DNA from: CAINDI01 sp037127585
Lineage (GTDB): Bacteria > Verrucomicrobiota > Verrucomicrobiia > Palsa-1439
Direction of reading: 5' to 3'
Length of the DNA stretch: 26,800 bases
Assembly (NCBI GenBank): GCA_037127585.1
Contig: JBAXYB010000035.1
Location: 1 to 26,800 of the forward strand
The notes beneath the pieces were generated by a model that was not told the DNA's origin, did not search any database, and saw only the letters and a program-made list of their open reading frames with translations. Shown here piece by piece: positions 6,944 through 14,977 of the stretch (position 1 is its first letter; each line of letters starts with the position of its first letter). The position numbers and the translations under genes were made by a program.

Positions 6944-8598
6944 TCGTCCTGCGCTTGATCGAACGCGTGCTCCAAGTCGACGATCGCTTCGCCGGGCTTG
7001 AGGGCGTCTTCGAACATCCGTTTCTCGACTTCGAGCTGTTCCATCGAGTAGTTCGCGGCTTTGATGCTCAGACCGATGCGGCGTTCTTGCTGGTCGATCT
7101 TGATGACGCGGGCGTTGACTTCTTCGCCGACTTTGAGGACGTCCTTCATCTTCTCGATCCGCTCTTCGCGAATCTGGCTGATGTGGACGAGGCCTTCGAG
7201 TTTGTCCGGTAGTTCAATGAACGCACCGAACGACGCGAGCTTGACGACCTTGCCTTTGACGAGGTCGCCCATCCGGTAGTGCTTGTCGATTTCGCGCCAC
7301 GGATCGGTTTCGAGTTGTTTCAGACCGAGCGACATGCGCTGGTTGGCGGCGTCGACTTCGAGCACCATCGCTTCGACAGTCTGACCCTTCTTCAACACTT
7401 CGGTGGGGTTGGTGACTTTGCGCGTCCACGACATGTCGGAGACGTGCACCATGCCGTCGATGCCTTCCTCGACTTCGACGAACGCGCCGAAGTTGGTGAG
7501 GTTGCGCACCTTGCCGGTGATCTTTGTGCCCGGCGGATACTTCTTGGGCACGTGCGACCACGGGTTGGATTCGAGTTGCCGGATGCCGAGGGAAATCTTC
7601 TGCTCGTCGCGTTTGATTTCCAACACCATCGCGTCGATCTCATCGCCGACCTTAAGAACGTCCGAGGCCCGCGCGACGCGTTTGGTCCAGGACAATTCGC
7701 TGACGTGAACCATGCCTTCGATGCCTTCTTCGATCTGCACGAACGCACCGTACGGCACGACGCTGACGACTTTGCCACGCACCTTGCTGTTGACCGGGAA
7801 CTTGGCCGCAATATCGTCCCACGGATTGCGGCTCCGCTGCTTGAGGCCGAGGGAAACACGTTCCTTTTCGCGGTCGATTTCGAGGATCATCACTTCGATT
7901 TTCTCGCCGACCTTGACCATTTCGCTGGGGTGATTGATACGGCCCCAACTCATGTCGGTGATGTGCAACAAACCATCCAAGCCATCAAGGTCGATGAACG
8001 CGCCGAAGTCGGTGAGGTTCTTGACGACGCCGAGCCGGACTTCGCCGACCTTCATGCCGCCAATCAATGACCGGCGTTTGTCGTCGCGTTCGAACTCGAT
8101 CAACTCGCGGCGAGAGAGCACGATGTTCCGGCGCTCCTGATTGATCTTGACCACCTTGAATTTGAAAGTCTTGCCGATGTAATCGTCGAGATTCCGCGGC
8201 GGGATGACATCGATCTGCGACGCCGGCAAGAAAGCCTCGACGCCAATGTGGACGGTGAGTCCGCCTTTGACCTTACCGCGAATGCGACCTTCGATCGTGC
8301 CACCTTCTTGACAGACGGTGACGATGTGATCCCAGTTCTTTTTCTCTTCCGCTTTTTCGTGGGACAACACGACCAAGCCATCGTCGTCCTCGATCTTCTC
8401 GAGGAGCACTTCGATTTCCGTGCCGACGGACAACGACTCCGGATCGAAAAACTCCTGCTTGGGGACTAGGCCTTCGGACTTGTAACCGATGTCCACGAGC
8501 ACTTCATTTGCGCGGACTTCGATAATCTTACCTTTAACAACACTACCCTCGACGAACTCTTTGACGTCCGCGAGATACTGATCCATTGGGTTTGCCAT
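6931..8598 (-). CDS. rpsA: 30S ribosomal protein S1
   Basis: The 555-residue protein is made of six S1/OB-fold repeats, the full number for Gram-negative S1. The first begins at VEGSVVKGKIIEVRANEVLV (residues 16-35) and later repeats are marked by FGAFIDLDGLDGLLHI, YGAFVQIEEGIEGMVHVSE, FGAFVEVEEGIDGMVHVSD and FGAFIELPDKLEGLVHIS. S1 helps the 30S subunit capture and unfold mRNA leaders. The start ATG has a GGAG-containing ribosome-binding site (GGCAGGAGAAG) about 12 bases upstream. It closes the tyrA-aroA-cmk-plsC-rpsA block but also has its own strong-looking promoter and a terminator, so it can be expressed independently. The leader of roughly 70 nt leaves room for S1 autoregulation, which is known in other bacteria and not shown here. 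The 3' end is duplicated downstream of the toxin-antitoxin pair. Confidence 0.97.
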   Translation of the reverse strand: MANPMDQYLADVKEFVEGSVVKGKIIEVRANEVLVDIGYKSEGLVPKQEFFDPESLSVGTEIEVLLEKIEDDDGLVVLSHEKAEEKKNWDHIVTVCQEGGTIEGRIRGKVKGGLTVHIGVEAFLPASQIDVIPPRNLDDYIGKTFKFKVVKINQERRNIVLSRRELIEFERDDKRRSLIGGMKVGEVRLGVVKNLTDFGAFIDLDGLDGLLHITDMSWGRINHPSEMVKVGEKIEVMILEIDREKERVSLGLKQRSRNPWDDIAAKFPVNSKVRGKVVSVVPYGAFVQIEEGIEGMVHVSELSWTKRVARASDVLKVGDEIDAMVLEIKRDEQKISLGIRQLESNPWSHVPKKYPPGTKITGKVRNLTNFGAFVEVEEGIDGMVHVSDMSWTRKVTNPTEVLKKGQTVEAMVLEVDAANQRMSLGLKQLETDPWREIDKHYRMGDLVKGKVVKLASFGAFIELPDKLEGLVHISQIREERIEKMKDVLKVGEEVNARVIKIDQQERRIGLSIKAANYSMEQLEVEKRMFEDALKPGEAIVDLEHAFDQAQDEKNQ

Positions 8599-8677
8599 GT
8601 GACTTTGATCTTCTCCTGCCTTCGGGGGGGCTTACTGCTGGTGAGAGCTAGGGCACTCCACTACATAAGGCGGGCGG

Positions 8678-8706
8678 ACTATAGGCAGCGCCCCCTCGTC
8701 CGGCAA
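8678..8706 (-). promoter_or_regulatory. Candidate rpsA promoter
   Basis: On the minus strand there is TTGCCG (8706-8701), exactly 17 bp, then TATAGT (8683-8678), a 5/6 -10 match. It is in the 136-bp gap between plsC and rpsA and predicts a leader of about 70 nt. Confidence 0.55.
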
Positions 8707-8734
8707 GGGCAAATTTGCGCGCTAGCAAGTCGAA

Positions 8735-9367
8735 TTACGAAGTGGGCGTTAACTCGGCGATCCGGCGCATGATTTCACGGCTGATGTCGAGGTAGAGCGC
8801 CTTCAAATCGTCGCCGCGCAACTTGTCGACGTTCTCCGGCAGCGGATACACAAACGGTTCGCCATACCGGATGATGACTTTCGCCGGCCGCGGTAACGAC
8901 GTGCCGCGCGGCAAAGCGTTATTCGTCCCGAAGATCCGCATCGGAACAATCGGCACCCGCGCTTTGGCAGCGATCATGCCGATGCCGGCCCGGCCTTCTT
9001 TGAGTTGACCGTCATCACTGCGCGTACCTTCGGGGAACATCAACACCGGCTTCCCCTCCTCCAACAACCGCAGGACAGTCCGCAACGCGCCGATATCGCC
9101 ACGGTCGCGGTTCATCGGGACGCAGTTCCAGCTTTTCAAAATCCAATTCGCCAGCGGATGCCGGAACAACGTGTCGCGCGCCATGTAGTACGCGCCGCGC
9201 GGACAAGCCTGCCCGAAAAACGGCGGGTCGAGAAAGCTCATGTGGTTGCCGGCGAGAATGCAGCCGCCGGTCGCCGGCGTCAGACGCGCGTCAATAATCC
9301 GCCCGCGATGCCAGAGCCGGAAGTAGCAACGAAAGAGAAACCGGCAAAAACGGTACCACGGATGCAT
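8735..9367 (-). CDS. plsC: 1-acyl-sn-glycerol-3-phosphate acyltransferase (PlsC family)
   Basis: This family transfers an acyl chain to lysophosphatidic acid, making phosphatidic acid at the inner membrane. In the 210-residue product the acyltransferase motif HX4D is NHMSFLD (His42, Asp47), motif II lies around NCVPMNRDRGD (81-91), and the phosphate-binding motif FPEGTRS is at 111-117, followed by PIVPM. An N-terminal hydrophobic, aromatic stretch (WYRFCRFLFRCYFRLW) may anchor it. An upstream in-frame start is possible but would lie inside cmk. The ATG at 9367 overlaps the cmk stop by one base (TGATG), so translation is coupled. A PlsC-like gene between cmk and rpsA also occurs in other bacteria. 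The exact acyl acceptor is inferred. Confidence 0.9.
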   Translation of the reverse strand: MHPWYRFCRFLFRCYFRLWHRGRIIDARLTPATGGCILAGNHMSFLDPPFFGQACPRGAYYMARDTLFRHPLANWILKSWNCVPMNRDRGDIGALRTVLRLLEEGKPVLMFPEGTRSDDGQLKEGRAGIGMIAAKARVPIVPMRIFGTNNALPRGTSLPRPAKVIIRYGEPFVYPLPENVDKLRGDDLKALYLDISREIMRRIAELTPTS

Positions 9368-10068
9368 CAGGAGATACTCGCGGCCCCACGCCGCATTCCC
9401 TGTTGCCGGATATGGTCGAGGACAATCTTGGTACACTCCTCGACGTCCGACTTGGAAGTGTCGATGACCGTTGCGCCGAGCGCAATTTGGAGCGGCGCCG
9501 TGGCGCGTGAGGAATCGATCCGGTCGCGCGTCTGGAGATTCTTTGCCACCGCCGCGGTGCTGGTTTCGATGTTCAGCGCCGCCAAATCTTTCTGCCGGCG
9601 CTGCGCCCGAACAGCCGGGTCGGCATCAAGGTAAAACTTGTACGGCGTGTGCGGGAATACGACTGAACCGATGTCGCGGCCTTCCACCACCAGATTGCCG
9701 AGACGGCTCAACGAACGCTGGTGTTGGACGAGGATCTCGCGGACTTCAGAAATCGCGGCGACGATGGAAACCCGGTCAGCCACGCGCGGGGAGCGCACGG
9801 CATCGCCCGGCCAAACACCATCGATCAACATCCGCACAGTTCCGTCGACAACTTCGAAGCTGATCTTCACCGTGTGCAACATCCCAATGACGGCGATGTT
9901 GTCTTCAACATTGACGCCCGTCTCGATCGCCTTCCATGTGACGGCCCGATACATCGCCCCAGTATCCACATGGCAATAACCGAGCCGGCGCGCGACCGAC
10001 CGCGACACCGTGCTCTTGCCGCTGGCCGATGGCCCGTCGATGGCGATAACTGTGACTGATTCGTTCAT
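9367..10068 (-). CDS. cmk: Cytidylate kinase
   Basis: The 233-residue enzyme phosphorylates CMP and dCMP with ATP in pyrimidine nucleotide recycling. It has the P-loop GPSASGKST (12-20) followed by the CMP-kinase motif VDTGAMYRAVTWKA, the segment VEGRDIGSVVFP that contacts CMP, and DADPAVRAQRR in the LID region. The length is normal for the family. The start ATG overlaps the aroA stop (ATGA, 10065-10068) and its stop overlaps plsC. cmk between aroA and rpsA is a widely conserved arrangement, which adds to the assignment. Confidence 0.96.
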   Translation of the reverse strand: MNESVTVIAIDGPSASGKSTVSRSVARRLGYCHVDTGAMYRAVTWKAIETGVNVEDNIAVIGMLHTVKISFEVVDGTVRMLIDGVWPGDAVRSPRVADRVSIVAAISEVREILVQHQRSLSRLGNLVVEGRDIGSVVFPHTPYKFYLDADPAVRAQRRQKDLAALNIETSTAAVAKNLQTRDRIDSSRATAPLQIALGATVIDTSKSDVEECTKIVLDHIRQQGMRRGAASIS

Positions 10069-11189
10069 TGGCGGAGCTGCTCCAACTTCTCGAAGAAATT
10101 CGGGAACGTTTTGCTGACGCAGGCAGGATTCTTAATCCGAATGCCCGGCACTTTCAATCCTAACACACCAAAACACATCGCCATCCGGTGATCGTTGTAC
10201 GTCTCGATGTCCGCGCCGTGTAACTTCTCACCCGGCCACACCGTCAACCCATCCCGGTGCTCTTCCACCTTCGCGCCAACCCGCTTCAACTCCGTCACCA
10301 TCGCCGCGATCCGGTCGCACTCCTGCTCGCGCATTCGGCTCGCATCCTTCAAAACCATCGGCTGCTTGCCGAACAACGCACAAATCGCCGAAGTCATCAC
10401 GCTGTCACCCAAATCATGCTGGCGCGACAGAATTGCCGGCGGCGGCAGAAACTTTGGAAACTCGCCGTCGATCTGCAACGACCGGTCCGGCCACCCCGCA
10501 ACTTCGACACGCCCACCAGTAATCCAACCCGCCGCAACAAAATACGACGCACCGGACAAATCCGGTTCGATCGCGTACTCCGGCTTGAACTCGCGCAGCA
10601 TGCGCCGCGTCATCTCAACATACGCGTGCGGCTTCGTCTCCACTTCATGCCCAATCAGCAACAACGCACTCGCAAACTGGCTACTCTCCTCGCCCTGCAC
10701 GCGCAGCTTGGCCGGCTTGATACCGACGCTGCGGATTGTGACCGGCAAATGCTCACCGGCAATTCCCAACGCCCGAAACAATTCGCCCATCGGCCGCTCG
10801 TGCATTCTCGGATCGCCGGCAATCCGGTATTCGCCGTGGCCGCGCGTCACCAATGCCGTCAAAAACCGCGCGGCTGTCCCGGCATTGCCAACGTAGAGTT
10901 CAGCCGACTCCGCCGGTATCTCGCCGCCACGACCTTCGACGATAATCGTCCGGTTGCACTCCTCCGCCGGGTCGGGCTGAACATCGACGGTGAAGCCGAG
11001 TTCCTGGAGCGAATCCACCATCACCTGCGTATCGTCCGCCCACAACGCACCACGCAACGTGCATTTTCCTTTCGCAAGTGCGGCGAGAATCAGCGCGCGG
11101 TTCGTGATGCTCTTCGAGCCGGGCACGGTGATGGTGCAGCGCGGCGGTCGAGTGAGAGGTTGAATCGCCAAGACATCCGGCAACTTCAC
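10065..11189 (-). CDS. aroA: 3-phosphoshikimate 1-carboxyvinyltransferase (EPSP synthase), unusually compact
   Basis: AroA joins shikimate-3-phosphate and PEP to give EPSP, the step before chorismate. Family motifs are intact: PGSKSITNR (23-31), GNAGTA (101-106), PRMHERP (127-133), SSQF (169-172), Asp262, the Glu290/Arg293 pair in REQECDR, YNDHRMAM (331-338) and SKTFP (359-363). These hold the substrate- and PEP-binding residues known from the E. coli enzyme. The protein has 374 residues against about 427 in E. coli. Comparison from memory suggests three trimmed regions: after residue 142, after residue 201 and around 247-262. No frameshift is evident, so I read it as a compact but active enzyme. 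ATGA overlaps link it to tyrA upstream and cmk downstream. Confidence 0.95.
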   Translation of the reverse strand: MKLPDVLAIQPLTRPPRCTITVPGSKSITNRALILAALAKGKCTLRGALWADDTQVMVDSLQELGFTVDVQPDPAEECNRTIIVEGRGGEIPAESAELYVGNAGTAARFLTALVTRGHGEYRIAGDPRMHERPMGELFRALGIAGEHLPVTIRSVGIKPAKLRVQGEESSQFASALLLIGHEVETKPHAYVEMTRRMLREFKPEYAIEPDLSGASYFVAAGWITGGRVEVAGWPDRSLQIDGEFPKFLPPPAILSRQHDLGDSVMTSAICALFGKQPMVLKDASRMREQECDRIAAMVTELKRVGAKVEEHRDGLTVWPGEKLHGADIETYNDHRMAMCFGVLGLKVPGIRIKNPACVSKTFPNFFEKLEQLRQ

Positions 11190-12031
11190 GTCCGGAACCT
11201 CAACTCATCCCGGTAATGCTTGGCACGCTTAAGCAGCACGCGCAATTCGATGGCGTCTTTGTTCTCCAACGCCGCGCGGAGCTTGCCGAGTTCTTCGATC
11301 AGATGGTCCACCCCACGCGTTATCTCTTCCCGATTCTGCAAACAAATCTCGGTCCACATCTCCGGCGGGCCGCTGGCGATGCGCGAGAAATCTTTGAAAC
11401 CAGGGCCGACGAAATTCAAAGGATGGGCACCATCGCTGCAAACGACATTGACCACGGCGGCGGCGACGAGATGCGGGAGGTGGCTAATGCGCGCGACGAT
11501 CTCGTCGTGTTCCTGCGGCGAGAGCGTGCGGACCTGACAGCCGAGTACTTTCCAAAAATCGTGAACGAGTTGGAGCGCGACCTTGTCAGTGTCATCCCGG
11601 GGGGTAACGATGCAGGCGGCGTTCTCGAGCAAGTCGCGCCGGGCGGCTTCGATGCCGGGTTGCTCGGAGCCAGCCATCGGGTGCGAGCCGACGAACCGCG
11701 GCCACGCGTGACTCAATGCCGTCACGACCGGGTACTTGACGCTGCCGACATCGGTGATGACGCAATCGGGCGGCAGGAACGATTTCATCTGTTCGACGAG
11801 CGCTTGCATCACGCCGATGGGCGTGGCGAGCACGACCAATTCGGCATCGGCGACGGCGCGCCGCAGGTCGCTGGTGGCTTCGTCGGCGGCGCCGAGTTTG
11901 TAGGCTTCATCGGCAGCCTCTTGCCGGCGCGCCCAGACGACGACTTTGCCGGCAACTTTGCGCTGCCGGGCGGCGAGGCCGATGGAACCGCCGAGCAGAC
12001 CGGGGCCGAGGATGGTGAGTTTGCGGAACAT
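11186..12031 (-). CDS. tyrA: Prephenate (or arogenate) dehydrogenase
   Basis: The enzyme oxidatively decarboxylates prephenate to 4-hydroxyphenylpyruvate, committing carbon to tyrosine. The 281-residue protein begins with a Rossmann NAD(P) motif, GPGLLGGSIG (9-18). LVVLATPIGV (65-74), VITDVGSVK (91-99) and GSHPMAGSE (115-123, with His117) are TyrA-family signatures, and ISHLPHLVAAA lies in the helical dimerisation domain. There is no fused chorismate mutase and no C-terminal ACT domain, so feedback control must act elsewhere or be absent. It is the first gene of the tyrA-aroA-cmk-plsC-rpsA block and has a plausible promoter close to its ATG. Whether it prefers prephenate or arogenate cannot be told. 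Confidence 0.95.
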   Translation of the reverse strand: MFRKLTILGPGLLGGSIGLAARQRKVAGKVVVWARRQEAADEAYKLGAADEATSDLRRAVADAELVVLATPIGVMQALVEQMKSFLPPDCVITDVGSVKYPVVTALSHAWPRFVGSHPMAGSEQPGIEAARRDLLENAACIVTPRDDTDKVALQLVHDFWKVLGCQVRTLSPQEHDEIVARISHLPHLVAAAVVNVVCSDGAHPLNFVGPGFKDFSRIASGPPEMWTEICLQNREEITRGVDHLIEELGKLRAALENKDAIELRVLLKRAKHYRDELRFRT

Positions 12032-12043
12032 GTGCCGGCAATT

Positions 12044-12072
12044 CTTGTAACAACAAACATTTCGTTTGGCAA
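12044..12072 (-). promoter_or_regulatory. Candidate promoter of the tyrA-aroA-cmk block
   Basis: On the minus strand there is TTGCCA (12072-12067), 17 bp, then TACAAG (12049-12044). Twelve bases separate the -10 from the tyrA ATG, so the leader would be only a few nucleotides and no Shine-Dalgarno sequence is visible. Confidence 0.45.
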
Positions 12073-12177
12073 TCTTACCGGGCCAACCGAGTACGACCAG
12101 AAGTGGCGGTTACCAAAGATGAGTTAACCGGCTTTGTTCTAGGAATCGGTCAAATGACTTTGCTAAGGTTCATCCAG

Positions 12178-12471
12178 ATGGCTGCCAAGAAAAATAAACC
12201 GCCAAAGAAAGCCTTGTTGTTGGGACTCGGTCTCGATAACCAAGACGGTCACACGCGCATCACGGCCGGGGACAACTTCCAACTTGTCGGTGGCAGCGCG
12301 GAGACGCACGGGGTCATGCAGGAGAAAGCCATCAAGTTGGGCGAACATCTCAAGCAGCGCGGCAAGACGCTTGATACGGTGAGCCGGGACGAGTTTCACG
12401 AGATCGCCGACAAGATCGGGATGAAATTGGTCGCACCGAAACGCCGGCAGTCGAAACCCGAAGAGAACTAA
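12178..12471 (+). CDS. Small basic protein of unknown function
   Basis: The 97-residue product begins MAAKKNKPPKKALLLGLGLD and continues with RITAGDNFQLVGGSAETHG and a helical C-terminal half. It is rich in Lys at both ends and has no signal peptide or membrane segment, so it should be cytosolic. The upstream in-frame ATG at 12103 would add 25 residues of unlike composition. The ATG at 12178 has AAGG about ten bases upstream and gives a natural N-terminus. It is divergent from tyrA and convergent with rpoN (11-bp gap). I do not recognise a named family, although the sequence has the look of a conserved lineage-specific protein. Confidence 0.75.
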   Translation: MAAKKNKPPKKALLLGLGLDNQDGHTRITAGDNFQLVGGSAETHGVMQEKAIKLGEHLKQRGKTLDTVSRDEFHEIADKIGMKLVAPKRRQSKPEEN

Positions 12472-12482
12472 CCGGCCGCCCA

Positions 12483-13934
12483 CTAGAAAGTCTTGCGCAG
12501 ATTGCTGGGCAGGATGTTCAGCTCGTTCCGGTATTTCGCGACGGTGCGCCGGGCGATGGGGATGCCCTTCTCTTTCAGTAACGCAACGATCTCTTGATCG
12601 GACAGCGGCTTGAGTGCGTCTTCCTTCTCGACCAACTGCGCAATCGAATCTTTGACGCTCGTATTGCTGAGCGCGCCGCCGGAAGCAGTCACAAAACCCG
12701 GGGTGAAGAAATACTTCATCTCGAACAAACCCTGCGGCGTCTGCATGTATTTGTTGGCGACCGCCCGGCTGACGGTCGTTTCATGCACACCGACAACCTC
12801 CGCCACTTGGGCCATCGTCAACGGTTTCAAATGGGACACGCCCTTGTCGAAGAAATCGCGTTGCCGGTCGAGGATGACTTTCGCGATGTTGCTAATTGTC
12901 TGCTGCCGCTGGTGGATGCTCTTGATGAGAAACTTGCCGGCGCGAATCTTTTCGCGAATGTATTCTTTCGCGTCGCCCAGTTTATCCCCGCTGGCCATCA
13001 ATTCTTTGTACGTGTTGCTGATGCGCAGGTGCGGAATTTGTTCGCTGTTGAGCATGATCACGTAGTCATCGTCCACCCGCTGAATCACCACATCTGCGGC
13101 GACATAATGATGTTGATCAGTACTGAACATCCGCCCCGGGCGCGGTTCGAGCGTCGCGATGAAGTTGGCAATCTGCTGCACCTGCTCGACTGTCAAATTC
13201 ATCACGCGCGCAATTTCGGGGTACCGTTTCTTGCCCAGATCATCGAGGTGTTGACTCACGACCTGCGCTTCGATGGAATCGGATTTGCCTGCCCGGAGTA
13301 ATTGGATCAGGAGACATTCCCGAAGGTTGCGCGCGCCGACGCCGACCGGATGGAAGGTGTGAATCAACTCGATTGCTTCTTGCAGTTGGTCGAGCGGAAT
13401 GCCGGAGCTGATCGAAATCTCTTCGAGCGGCGTCAGCAAATACCCGTCGTCGTTAATACTCCCAATGAGCAATTCGACGACCTTGCGCTGCTCCGGTGTG
13501 CCGGTGGAGAAATTCAACTGCGCCGACAAATGCTGTTGCAGCGATTCCTGCTGAACGATGGAATCAAAAAAATGTTGCCGCTGTTCCTCGGCTTCGGAGG
13601 AACGCCCGCGAAAAGTGTTCGTCTGCGAAAAGTATTCGCGCCATTCTTCATCGAGCTTGGCGAGCGCCGCGAATTCCTCTTTGAACTCCTTCTCGTTCTT
13701 ATCCCGGCTCTCGTCCGCAATCCCCGACTCGTCGCCACCTTCCATCTCGACGCGCGGCGATTCGTCCGTCGACATCTCTTCCAACAACGGATTCTGCTGC
13801 ATCTCCTCGTGGACGAGCTGACCCAATTCCAGCGCCGACACTTGCAGCAGATGCAAACTCTGCTGCAGTTGCGGCGCGAGAATCTGCTGCAACGACAGGC
13901 GTTGAACTTGATGTAAACCGGGACCTTGTGCCAT
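12483..13934 (-). CDS. rpoN: RNA polymerase sigma-54 factor
   Basis: Sigma-54 directs RNA polymerase to -24/-12 promoters that need an AAA+ activator. The 483-residue protein has all three regions: a Gln/Leu-rich region I (LSLQQILAPQLQQSLHLLQ, about 13-31), an acidic region II linker (about 55-100), and region III with the core-binding part, the helix-turn-helix VVGVHETTVSRAVANKY, and the RpoN box ARRTVAKYRN at 461-470 (consensus ARRTVAKYRE). The length is normal. It is monocistronic here. A -10-like TATATA sits nine bases before the ATG, so the mRNA may be leaderless. No -24/-12 site or bacterial enhancer-binding protein gene was noticed in the window. Confidence 0.97.
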   Translation of the reverse strand: MAQGPGLHQVQRLSLQQILAPQLQQSLHLLQVSALELGQLVHEEMQQNPLLEEMSTDESPRVEMEGGDESGIADESRDKNEKEFKEEFAALAKLDEEWREYFSQTNTFRGRSSEAEEQRQHFFDSIVQQESLQQHLSAQLNFSTGTPEQRKVVELLIGSINDDGYLLTPLEEISISSGIPLDQLQEAIELIHTFHPVGVGARNLRECLLIQLLRAGKSDSIEAQVVSQHLDDLGKKRYPEIARVMNLTVEQVQQIANFIATLEPRPGRMFSTDQHHYVAADVVIQRVDDDYVIMLNSEQIPHLRISNTYKELMASGDKLGDAKEYIREKIRAGKFLIKSIHQRQQTISNIAKVILDRQRDFFDKGVSHLKPLTMAQVAEVVGVHETTVSRAVANKYMQTPQGLFEMKYFFTPGFVTASGGALSNTSVKDSIAQLVEKEDALKPLSDQEIVALLKEKGIPIARRTVAKYRNELNILPSNLRKTF

Positions 13935-13943
13935 TTCGCTTCA

Positions 13944-13971
13944 TATATATCCGCCCAACTGAGCAAGTAAA
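13944..13971 (-). promoter_or_regulatory. Candidate rpoN promoter, leaderless arrangement
   Basis: On the minus strand there is TTTACT (13971-13966), a 16-bp spacer and TATATA (13949-13944). Nine bases lie between the -10 and the ATG at 13934, with no room for a ribosome-binding site. Confidence 0.4.
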
Positions 13972-14022
13972 GGGCGAAAACTGGAGTACGCTTGAAGCCG
14001 GGCGCATCTGGATACTTCCCCG

Positions 14023-14044
14023 GTAGGAGCGGCGTCCCCGCCGC
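14023..14044 (+). repeat. Single REP-like palindrome headed by GTAG
   Basis: GTAG (14023-14026), GA, then GCGGCG-TCCC-CGCCGC (6-bp stem, 4-nt loop). It lies in the 239-bp divergent gap between rpoN and the hydrolase gene. That gap otherwise shows only the two promoter candidates. Confidence 0.6.
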
Positions 14045-14138
14045 GATCGCGGTGTATTTCCATCCGGCCACGGCAGAAACGACGCTCCAACCAAGTCGTT
14101 CCGAATTTATAGCGAAAGACTTGGCCACTCCATTGCGC

Positions 14139-14166
14139 TTGAGTCGCGGCGCGCGGCGAGTACAAT
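14139..14166 (+). promoter_or_regulatory. Candidate promoter for the YycJ-like hydrolase, leaderless arrangement
   Basis: TTGAGT (14139-14144), a 16-bp spacer and TACAAT (14161-14166, 5/6). Seven bases separate the -10 from the GTG start at 14174 and no Shine-Dalgarno sequence is present, so transcription should start at the start codon. Confidence 0.5.
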
Positions 14167-14173
14167 CGCGCCC

Positions 14174-14968
14174 GTGGGGATTCAAGTCACAGTATTAGGC
14201 AGCGGCAGTGCCGGCAATTGCACGTTCATCGAGACCGAGCACACCGCCGTGCTCGTCGATGCCGGGCTGAGCGGCCGGCAAATTGCCCAACGCCTCGCGA
14301 CCATTGGCCGGCAACTCGACGATATTGACGCCATTCTTGTCACCCACGAACATTCCGACCACGTTCGCGGTCTCGGCGCCGTCTGCAAAGGCCGCGCCAT
14401 CCCCGTCTATGCCAACCGCCTCACCGCCGAAGCCGTCGCCGAGAAACCGGACTGGTCCGCCGACGTGCGCATTCCGTGGCGACTCTTTTCCAATGGCAGT
14501 TCATTCGAAGTCGGTGACGTGACGATTGAACCCTTCAGCATTCCTCACGACGCTTTCGACCCGGTCGCCTTCACGCTCCGGCACGACAAGCTCGCCGTCG
14601 GCGTTGTCACCGACCTCGGCCACGCCACCAAGCTCGTCCTCGAACGTGTCCGGCAAATGGACTTGCTCATTCTTGAATCCAATCACGACGTGAAGATGTT
14701 GCAGGACGATACGATTCGGCCGTGGGCCACCAAACAGCGCATCATGAGCCGACACGGTCACCTCAACAACGAAGCCGCCGCCGCCGTGACCGCCGAAATT
14801 ATCTGCGACCGGCTGCGCTACATGTTTCTGGCGCACCTCAGCCGGGACTGCAACAAACCCGAACTCGCGCAAGACGTCGTTGGCAAAACCCTCCGGCAAC
14901 TCGGCGCCACCCACGTCCAACTCGCCGCTGCCAGCCAGGATCAGCCCAGCCAAACCATCACCCTTTAG
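14174..14968 (+). CDS. Metallo-beta-lactamase-fold hydrolase, YycJ/WalJ-like
   Basis: The 264-residue cytosolic protein opens with VTVLGSGSAGNCTFIE, the characteristic start of the YycJ (WalJ) group of MBL-fold enzymes. It carries the di-metal motif THEHSDH (57-63) and later the pieces VTDLGHATKLV, LILESNHDVKML and GHLNNEAAAAV, all typical of the group. YycJ-like proteins are thought to be DNA exonucleases; in Firmicutes they lie beside the WalKR system, which is absent here. The start is GTG at 14174, chosen because it precedes the conserved N-terminal strand and lies seven bases after a strong -10. It converges with the membrane protease gene, with only nine bases between stops and no terminator seen. 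Confidence 0.9.
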   Translation: MGIQVTVLGSGSAGNCTFIETEHTAVLVDAGLSGRQIAQRLATIGRQLDDIDAILVTHEHSDHVRGLGAVCKGRAIPVYANRLTAEAVAEKPDWSADVRIPWRLFSNGSSFEVGDVTIEPFSIPHDAFDPVAFTLRHDKLAVGVVTDLGHATKLVLERVRQMDLLILESNHDVKMLQDDTIRPWATKQRIMSRHGHLNNEAAAAVTAEIICDRLRYMFLAHLSRDCNKPELAQDVVGKTLRQLGATHVQLAAASQDQPSQTITL

Positions 14969-14977
14969 CCGGTATGG

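Noticed and set aside
7279..8070. Plus-strand open frame of 263 codons opposite rpsA, with repeated Asp/Phe-rich segments
   Set aside because: The repeats simply mirror the S1 domains encoded on the minus strand.
10065..11189. Frameshift or pseudogene in aroA because of its short length
   Set aside because: The frame is continuous, all key residues are present in order, and both overlaps with neighbouring genes are intact.
11216..11537. Possible overlapping gene at the tyrA 3' end
   Set aside because: Ordinary out-of-frame openness in GC-rich DNA, with no ribosome-binding site or motif.
10257..12127. Plus-strand frames opposite aroA and tyrA
   Set aside because: These are antisense shadows of two well-recognised enzymes.
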